From the NCBI RefSeq assembly GCF_022539665.2, contig NC_081340.1, positions 1,240,001 through 1,304,000 of the forward strand: a stretch of 64,000 nucleotides of DNA, in the 5' to 3' direction. The notes under the pieces were generated by a model that was given only the letters and a program-made list of their open reading frames with translations, did not search any database and was not told where the DNA came from. The DNA is from Daphnia carinata. Taxonomy: Eukaryota > Arthropoda > Branchiopoda > Diplostraca > Daphniidae. Each line of letters opens with the position of its first letter. Position 1 is the stretch's first letter. Made by a program: the position numbers and the translations under genes. Below, one piece after another: positions 55,881-64,000 of the stretch.

Positions 55881-55999
55881 GTTCCGATGTGCGAATGTTT
55901 TCTCTACCTAAAAAAAATGCATCGTCGTGGACCTGTCGAGCGTAAAAAAACAAAAAAAATAAATAATGGTGGGTGTGATGAAAGAAAATAATCACCGGA

Positions 56000-58900
56000 G
56001 GCGCTAAAACAGGTGGAGTAACACAAAATCATGATCAGCTGAAATGTTGTTCATGGTTTTTACGAACACTTCTTTTCGTCGTTCTTCTTTTTGTCGCAAC
56101 GACTGTCACATTTGAAACAGAAAATGTCACGCACAAGGTTTTCATTTCTTGTTAAAATCAAGTTCTTTAAACGATGATGAACGTTTTTACTTGTATCCCA
56201 CATGTTTTCATCCTTCACGGCTAAAATAAGGAAATACTACCAAGATATATTTTCTTTTTTTCTGCCGCCCTTTTCTATTCCATATGTGTGTCCTGAAAGC
56301 ATCTAGACATTTATTCGGTCATCGTTTCTCTTTCGGTGGGTGGGATGAACCCTCTTCCCCGACCTACGGTTATGGAGCCATTCATTTTACTCCCGTCTGC
56401 TAGTACGTTCTTCTGCATCGCTACGATCGACGGAGGTCCCTTACCATAAAACTAGGGAATTCATAATGGACTTTTGAAAGCGGAGCGCATAGCAACAGAT
56501 ATCTTTATTTTTTTTTTTCTCCTCCCAAGCTGTGGCATTTCCGCTACTGGTCGCTGCAAATGATGAATGGATTTCCGACTTTGATTTATTATTTCGAGAT
56601 CCGAGGGCCGCACTTTTAGAAGGCAATTCAAAATACTGCAAAATAAAAAGCCTTTGATTTCAGAACAAATAATACGATCAAAGATTGAATAGTCCTGGAC
56701 GATATTCCCTTTACACGATAAACATTATAGCCGAACGCAAACAAAAAATAAGAAAAAATTATGTTTACCATTAAATTGGATTGCCCCCCAAGTGTTCTAC
56801 GATGCGAAACCCTCGTGATCGAAATAGGAACAAACACTGGGTTGCACAAAAGCGACCAATAGAAAAGAAAATGTCGTCTACATAGATAATGTACATAGAC
56901 AATATTGTATAGCTGGAACAATAAGCGCCAGACTGCATCAAAACCATATTTTACTGCACTACATGTTAGCGACGCGTGTCGTGAAGACGCAAGTAGATTG
57001 GGGTCGGCAATAATACTGCGAATGAAAAACCCTTTAAAAATATTGGTCTTAACCCGAGCACAGAATTTGGGGGCACGGAAAAAAATCGCATGTAAGCATG
57101 GAATGAAAGAAAAATAAACGTGTAAAGTTACAAAGAGAGTAGATCAATACGGAAACAAGTAGGAGGGCACTGCAGTCACCTTTTCAAGTCAAGAAAAAAC
57201 GGAGGTCCCAAATCAAACATTATTTTCTTTTACTCATGCATTTTCATTTATGCCGTCGAAACATTGTCAAATATACCGCGGGATTTTCAAAGCGCCTATT
57301 TTATTCAAAAAGAACGACACATCGATCTGGCAGTCAAGTAGAGCGTTTTATTTCCAGGTATTCACATTTGCATCGCACGCGTGCACCTTCCTATTTCTCG
57401 CACGCTACGTTATTTAAAAGATTCTATATTCTCGAACTCTAAAGGAATGGACTGTCTTTTGCCATTTCTCAAGTTGCCCTTTGCACTATTCTTCGTTAGC
57501 CATCAACAGTCTTTACCAACATTTCAAAAGAAAAGCCGTAATTTGGCTGGAAGGAATAAAATAAAAACTGTACAGATTCCAAAAGTTGACTTGCACCGTC
57601 ACCAGCGATTACGACAAACCGTAAAAGAGCTACAACCTTGTTTTGTAGTAGCGTCCGCTCGTCGAGAAAAGACAAACACACCCCCCCCCCCCCCCCCCCC
57701 CCAAAAAAAAAGGCGGAAAACAAACAGAACATGGTGGCAATCGAGTTAAGCCTTCCACAACCCCTTACTATCTCCAATCCGTTTACAACCGTGGTTGTAA
57801 CAAATTGACTTATTATGTAAATTTCGTGTGGGGCGACCATTGCTGACAGGACCATCGTCGTTCAACTTAGATTGGCACTTGACTTTCATTGACGTCTTGT
57901 GGTCTTCAAAGATTCTCGAATCCTATTCGTACCACCTCATATTCCCCTTATGAATGAGCTATACACTGTTTACACGTAGGCACTCAGTTTTTATGGGATC
58001 CCTTTCTTAACCCGTTGATGTTGTCAAACTCTCGCCTCCCATTCGCAATTCCAAGACGAGATTGATCCCCTCTTCGATTTGATTTGTTGGTTTATACGAA
58101 AGACGCGAAGAGAAAAGGAACAAAAGATATTTTCTAAAAAAAACAATTGAGCCCGTCAAAACTCGGCCGTTGATCTCTCACAACTTTTGACGAAAAACAA
58201 GAGGGAAAATTGAAAAAAAAAAAAAAGGGGGAAGACATCGGGTTATGCGTTTCTAGCGTTCGTATTGTTGCTCAACTCCGCCGCATACATAATAGGATGC
58301 GTATACATAGGGGAAATCAATATAGGGATGATGTTCGTTCTTTTTGTGTGCGATGTGTCTTGTTTTCTCTTGGTGAACTCAGTTTGTTTTGTCTTTAATT
58401 TAGTTGTTGGCCTATGACACGAAATCCACCGCCATTTTGATCGTTTTTTTGTTTTCCCCCCTTTTATTTTATTCAATCCTTTGATTTTCTCGACGAATAC
58501 AAGGCGGGACTCCTACGTCAACATTCTCGAGGATGCAATCCATGGACCGTGCTTTGATTGATTGATAAGGGGACGAGAAAGGGGAAATCTGAAAAGGGAC
58601 CAAAGTTCAAGTGCTGGACTGATGATTACTCTGACGCTCATCACGACAGACACATCTATTAGGTGCCTGAATGTCGAGTGGGTCCCGCCCTTTAGACACG
58701 TTCTGAACCCTTTACGTTTATGAATCGCAAATACAAAAATTCTGAATGACAAATTAAGTTTGAAAAGGAAAAACATCTGATTACTGAAATTCGTGCATCC
58801 TCATTAAAAAAACCGCTCTATACTTTTCAATTCAGCAAGTGAAAAGATAGCACCCAAGATTTTTAAAAAAATTGCAACCATCGATCCTATACTGCTATAT

Positions 58901-59543
58901 ATGGGGGCCTTCCCTACGGCGGAATAGCTAGAAATCAATTATGTTTCCCTCCCTTGTTCCTCATGTTTTCCTGTTTACGACCAATCTACTTTGTTTACCT
59001 TCCCATCATTCTTCGTTACCACTATGGTAAATGAAAACGCATAAACTCATGACATTCCCTTGAAATCAAACTGAACGTTTTGCTTCACGTGACACGGGAT
59101 TACTCACGATTCAAAAAATCATCTAGCGATCAAAAAGACACGAGGATCAATTAGCGGATTTTTAAAAATAGACATTTACGCTTTTGTTCGGATTCATACT
59201 ACTACGGTCCTTAAAAAAATTTTTACGTTCGCTTCATTGATCATGATAATGGGAACATTACGCAAATACAGAAGAACGAATGACGTATAGGTCTCGGTGG
59301 GAGCATGACTGATTTATCACGAATGAAAAGTTTTTACGTTTACCCTCCCCACGCTATATATTTTCCTAGCATAAAAGCCGAGAGAACAAAAGAACGTATG
59401 CTGTAATACTACTTTTCTACGGAACAGATTGAGTAATTCTATTAATACTATTACTAACTTATTTATTTTTTATGACTTACAATCTAAAGAAAAGAAAAAA
59501 AAAAAAAAAGGAAAGGGCGGGGATATTGTAACACATCAATTAC
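56000..59543. other. Probable intron or intergenic sequence, simple repeats
   Basis: No recognised exon. Homopolymer tracts include 22 C at 57681-57702 and an A run at 58214-58227. Frames here are short and low in complexity. If the Dpr-like exons and the tail at 55659-55880 belong together, this is their intron. Confidence 0.45.
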
Positions 59544-59985
59544 CGTTGAGGACGTGGACGGTGACGGAAGCTGCAGTGGCTCCAGGGCCGGGCACGCAAG
59601 TGTAATTGCCAGAATCACGCGGTACCGCTCTGGCTAACAGCAGACGACTCTGACCATCGATTGTGTCCGTCGTCACGCTCATTCCTCCGCTAGCCGAATA
59701 ATTCAGCACCTAAAATGCGAAAATGAAAATAAAAAACATCAACGCCGTCGTCTACACAAAATGCTTACAATTTCTTGGGGGGAGGCGGGGATTTTCGTGT
59801 GTTGGCTTGTTTGCTTACCTGTCCGTTGTGTTGCCACGTGAAATAGTGCGGCGTCTTGTTGACGCCCACCGGCGCATTTTGCGATTGCGGTTGATGTTCT
59901 TCCGTCACCGTGACGCAAGTCAAATTGATGTCGCTCCCCTTTTTGACAAACAGCTCGGCGCTGCCGAGAATCGACGCTTTTGAAA
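59544..59985 (-). CDS. Second Ig domain of a Dpr-like cell-surface protein (two exons)
   Basis: Exon A (59985-59819) begins after a CGGCAG acceptor in phase 1 and encodes SKASILGSAELFVKKGSD, INLTC (first Ig Cys), and HYFTWQHNGQ (Ig Trp), ending at GTAAGC. After a ~110-bp intron exon B (59709-59544) joins in phase and encodes VLNYSASGGMSV, RLLLARAVPRDSGNYTC (second Ig Cys) and ASVTVHVLNG, then GTAATT, best read as a donor. The GG.SV, DSGNYTC and ASV.VHVLNG motifs are those of the second Ig domain of insect Dpr proteins, which bind DIP receptors at neuron surfaces. The first Ig domain and signal peptide are not in view upstream. They may lie beyond a long intron, past the vinculin locus. Confidence 0.78.
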
Positions 59986-60009
59986 CTGCCGGCCAAAAAA
60001 AAATAAAAA

Positions 60010-60039
60010 AATAAATAAATAAATAAATAAATAAATAAA
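60010..60039. repeat. (AAAT)n microsatellite
   Basis: About seven AAAT units in the intron immediately upstream of the Dpr-like exon. Confidence 0.95.
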
Positions 60040-61235
60040 AGAACAACATTGAAATGCAAGTGGAAACCAATTAAGAATCAAATAAGTTTTCTTGTTTCTC
60101 CGAGACGAAAGGCAAAAAACTTGTTGCGATTAGGAAAGACTCGGCATCTCCATGACGACGGAGATTTACACAATGACGATAAGGCCCAACAAAAAAAATA
60201 AGAGTGAAGCGCTCTTGTGTTGACTTTGATAACGAAGTGAGAGCGAGGCGTTTCCAAACTTGACGAATCAATAATTTTCCAGGGAAAAAAACCTCAACAA
60301 AGAAAAAAGAAAAATGGAGGCAAACGTTAAGACGATCTACGTCCGCGTTCGTCGACGTTACTTTCTAATAGCAAATCAAGGCGAATTAGAATATCGAGTT
60401 TTTAGTGTCGTTTTCGTTTAGTAACAATGTCACGACTCGTCTTACCCCACGCACATCACCGTCAACTTAAAACAAAAAAACAAAACAAAAGAAAAACAGG
60501 CGAAATGAAAAGGCGGCCGGATGGCGATCAAACAAAAATAAAAACTCGAAAGAATCGAATTTTCTTTTTTTTTTTTTTTTTTTTTTCTACATCGTTTAAT
60601 CATTTCTCGGAATTTTCCCACGAAACTATTGCACAGCGATGTGCGTCAAAACGTTCCAAATAAAAAAACAAAAAACAAACGCGCCTTGAAAAAGAATCGA
60701 ATTCGTTGGTGAACTTGACGGCCGGTACTTGGAAGCCAATGAGAAAATTAACAAATGGGACGGCGGGATTTGCCGTTTTAAAACATTACCTTCGCTTGAC
60801 AAACGCACACGCCGCTATCCATCGTATCCAAACACCCCCCCCCCCCCCCCCCACACCGAAACTCATGTTAATCTCATTCAAGCCATGCAAGACGCCGAGG
60901 CACGCCACTCACTGGTATGTTAGCTGGCTAATTCCAGCTATCTCTTTAGATTTTGTGCATGCATCACCTATTATTGTTTTCGCATCTCACTGAGCGTAAA
61001 GTTAAGCCTTTCCCTGCACGCCCGAAATTCCAGGCTTGGTTCACTATTTTCAACGCCAACGGGCTCGATGAATTGTGTTCGAAAATCTGTGAAACCTGTT
61101 TGGAAATTCGCGATGATTTGCTTTTTGTTGAAATTTATGTGTCCCTTACGATCCTTGATTAATCAGTACAGTATAGACACACTACCCTCGTCTCTTCCAC
61201 ACTTTCCCTATTTTCTCTTGGGTTTCTTATATTAG
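60040..61235. other. No supported gene; homopolymers
   Basis: AT-rich sequence with a T run at 60564-60586 and 18 C at 60835-60852. I looked for a first Ig domain of the Dpr-like gene on the minus strand and did not see one. Confidence 0.45.
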
Positions 61236-61340
61236 GTGCTTCGTGAATTAGGCGACGAGAGAAGGAAGCATGAGCATGACACTGCCCAAGGTGACGACAT
61301 CATTTAAGGACTGGAAAAAGAACGGACGAGACTTCGAGAG
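61236..61340 (+). pseudogene. Possible exon upstream of the vinculin exons
   Basis: Bounded by TATTAG and GTAAGA. It begins VLRELGDE and, after one extra base near 61260, continues MSMTLPKVTTSFKDWKKNGRDFE. I do not recognise it as a standard vinculin segment, but its position and its single-base break match the neighbouring exons. Confidence 0.35.
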
Positions 61341-61521
61341 GTAAGACGATAGGATGGGCGACTGACACGCACCTGTGACTGTAGTTCGAGCGTACATTTG
61401 CCTATACCTTTTATACTTCGGTGTATTTCCACTTTTTTCTCTTTCGTCTTTTTTCATTGTTTATTTAGTCATTATACTGTTTGAAAGGAGAAAATAAGTT
61501 TTAATATAACTTCATCTAGGA

Positions 61522-63848
61522 ATTGGAAGTGGTGGCTGTTGGTCTCGAAAGAGAATAACTGCCAGTTGGAACCGACCGTTTGTCTCGCTTCGGCTTAGGC
61601 CGAAGCATCCGCCACAAACTGGGAGAATTGAACAATTTGGTCCAATCGGCTGTGGCAAATGCAGAGAAGTATGTTATCCAGCAACCTGCTCACACGATAG
61701 CTGGACGATTGGAGCAAGCTCGCCGTTGGTTGGCCAATCCAAGCGTCGATGATCGTGGATTGCTACAACAGGCCATTGCGTTGATTGTTGAAGAAGGAAG
61801 AAAGGTAGCACAGTTTGATTCTAAAATCCTCATCACTTGCATAATACGTAGCGCAAACTTGTAGGTTGCCCAAAGGACTGCAATGTGAACAACGTGCAGA
61901 AATTCTGGCCCTTTGTAATCAAGTTGATTCCCTGTCTCCTCAGCTTGGGGACCTGTGCCGTCCTGGACAATGCAATTCGCCTCAAGCTCAAGCTTTTGCC
62001 AAGTAAAGAAAAAAATTTATGCTGGTTAGTTTTCAACTTATTTAAGCTATCGTCCTCTTTAGGTTGTTATCACAAAAACTGGACGAACTCAAAGATAAGA
62101 TTCAAGGAGCTTTGGTCGATCGCGTAGTTGAAGATTTTATCGATATCACAACACCATTGAAACAGTTTACCGATGCAGTATTGGCTCCGGAAGGTAATAG
62201 ATTACAAAAATTTCACTATTTAAAATTATTATGACTGATTGGCCATATCGTTCAGGAACTCCAAATCGCGAGGAGAATTTCAAAAACAAGGCTGGAGCAT
62301 TGAAGGGATTTTCCGCCCGGGCTGCGCAAACGGCTCGGATGGTTGCTGCTAGTGGTAGCAATGGTAAAAAAAACTATCAGAGGTTTTGAACACCTCGGCC
62401 GGCTAAGTGGAAAGTGTAACGCCACAACTGATTAACGCTTGTCGAATCAGGATGACCTATCCGGCCAACAAGGCAGCCGATGAGCATTTTGAGAACTTGC
62501 GCCGTCAGTACGCCGATGCTATCGCCCGCACTCGCCAGCTGTGCGACGAAGCTATTGATTCGGCCGCCTTTATCCAGCAGTCGGAAGAATTGATGCGCCG
62601 TTGCACGGCAGAATGCGAAGATGCCATCGGCCGTCAGAAGCCCAGCGGTTAGTCGACGGCACCTCGCAAATTGCCCGTCTGGCTAATCGTGTGCTGATGG
62701 TAGCTAAGCAAGAAGCCGATTACTCGGAGGATCCAAAGTTTATTGGAGAAGTGACTGGTGCTGCAAACCTCTTGCAAGCAGGTATGTCTGCGAATCCTAT
62801 TTTCATAAATGTCTAGACATTTCTTACGTTATTCTGAATTGCAGATGCCACCCCAATGGTTCAGGATGCTAAATCAGTGGCAACTAACATGAGAGGTCAA
62901 GGTTCAATCAATCAGTGGCGCGATTCGAACAAGAAATTATTGGAATCGGTTGGCAAAGTACGCAAGGCCGTTGCAGGACCTGATCCCATCCCGCCGCCTC
63001 CGGCGGGATGTGTCCTCACTCAACCTGAGTAAGTAAATATTTTCAGTTAACTTGAATCGTGTTTAACGAATTGTCTTGGTAACAGATGCGCCACCCCATC
63101 CACTATTGCCCGGTGGTGAACATCCTCCACCAAGGCCTCCTCCTCCAGAGACGGACGACGAGGACGAAATGTTCCGACACGCTCCGCAAGGAGACCAGCC
63201 CATCTTGGTATTATATTTTCGCCTCAACTGCAATAACTCAGAACTTGAATGATCTTGTGAATTACCAGATGGCTGCTCGTGGATTGCATCAAGAAGTTAT
63301 GCAATGGTCTTCCAGAGATAACGAGATCATTGCCGCCGCAAAAAGGATGGCTCTTTTAATGGGCCGTTTGTCTCAACTTGTTCGTGGAGAAGGCGGCAGC
63401 AAACGTGATTTGATTGCTTGCGCCAAGGCCATCGCAGAAGCGTCAGAGGAAGTGACAAGACTGGCCAAGGAATTAGCCCAGAATGCACAGACAAGCGAAT
63501 GCGCACTGTACGTCGTTAGCAGAAGTTTGCGCTTAGCCATAAATTGATTTCTCTTTTTTTATTTTGTTTGTCTGTTTGGTCAATGTCAAGGCTTTACTTC
63601 AAGTCTGCGAGCGTATCCCGACCATTGGCACTCAGCTGAATATCCTGTCGACTGTCAAGGCTACAATGCTGGGAGCTCAAGGAACAGAGGAGGACCAGGA
63701 AGCAACTGACATGTTGGTTGGTAATGCTCAAAACTTGATGCAGACAGTCAAGGAAACCGTGCGCGCAGCCGAAGCTGCTTCAATCAAGTTGCGCACAGAC
63801 GCGGGCATTCGCATGCACTGGATTCGTCGCAACCCCTGGTATCAATAA
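61522..63848 (+). pseudogene. Vinc: Vinculin, 3' half, eight exons with several frame breaks
   Basis: Exons at 61522-61804, 61865-62002, 62063-62193, 62256-62781, 62845-63028, 63086-63207, 63269-63507 and 63591-63848, all with GT/AG and short introns. They encode in order HKLGELNNLVQSAV, RAEILALC, DFIDITTPLKQFTDAVLAPEG, MTYPANKAADEHFENLRRQY, ANRVLMVAKQEAD, a Pro-rich linker ([15 protein letters not shown]) and the tail [16 protein letters not shown] ... IRRNPWYQ, the actin- and lipid-binding vinculin tail. Vinculin links integrin and cadherin adhesions to actin. Against family reading the frame breaks near 61873, 62358, 62640, 62997 and 63478, with TAA where Gln is expected near 62405. Intact splicing with broken frames suggests a recent decayed duplicate or sequence errors. 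AATAAA at 63844-63849 overlaps the stop. Confidence 0.85.
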
Positions 63849-63849
63849 A

Positions 63850-64000
63850 CAGAAATCAGGAGTTTCATAACCCTAAAAAAAAAACGTACTGCCATGGGGA
63901 TCTTTTCGTCATCCATACAATTTATTAAAGTTTATTTCTTTGAACGCTTTTGGCGCAATCATTCTCATTCATCCAACCGCTTTTACTATACATTGTTATC
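63850..64000. other. 3' flank of vinculin
   Basis: Contains an A run at ~63877-63885 and ATTAAA near 63923, a possible second poly(A) signal. Confidence 0.4.

Noticed and set aside
57496-57855. 119-codon minus frame and 122-codon plus frame across 57680
   Set aside because: Both run through a 22-base C tract that makes poly-Gly or poly-Pro; no splice partners.

Overview
The window looks like arthropod DNA, most likely a branchiopod crustacean such as Daphnia. The evidence is an RR-1 chitin-binding cuticle gene pair, a cytosolic Hsc70 C-terminus, a vinculin gene with many introns of about 60-70 bp, Dpr-type Ig exons, TATA plus TCAGT core promoters, and BEL/Pao retrotransposons, Helitrons and a hAT MITE. 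The species call is inference. No prokaryotic feature was seen.

Positions 1-19550 are a nest of mobile elements. A decayed autonomous Helitron (Rep/PIF1-helicase frame 12604-17594, 3' terminus CTAG at 17958-17961) is preceded by an AT-rich array of roughly 187-bp repeats. Its upstream part appears to be split by a BEL/Pao element (2189-10368, minus strand, 5-bp target duplication) and by a foldback element (about 961-1833). A second, non-autonomous Helitron filled with a GACGGGCAG minisatellite starts at the base after the first one ends (17962-19515), a head-to-tail junction. A perfect 36-bp palindrome follows.

Positions 19550-35500 are mostly gene-poor. They hold a hAT-type MITE, a dispersed repeat in its uninterrupted form, an Hsc70 pseudogene fragment, a 576-bp TIR element, two exons of a WD40 gene, an unrecognised gene split by a short non-autonomous LTR element, and an intact single-exon gene whose 334-aa product has two tandem HEPN-like domains (32751-33755, minus).

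Positions 35507-41947 are a second BEL/Pao element with near-identical 376-bp LTRs. It sits inside a second copy of the dispersed repeat, and the copy at 24296-25250 preserves the empty target site.

Positions 44900-64000 carry more host sequence: two degenerate tRNA-like genes, a secreted Tyr/Thr/Ala/Pro repeat protein with a 4-nt coding first exon and a clear promoter, a head-to-head pair of cuticle genes, Ig2 exons of a Dpr-like cell-surface protein, and the 3' half of a vinculin gene with normal splice sites but several frame breaks. Many host-like genes here carry single-base indels. They are either decaying duplicates in a transposon-rich region or affected by sequence errors.
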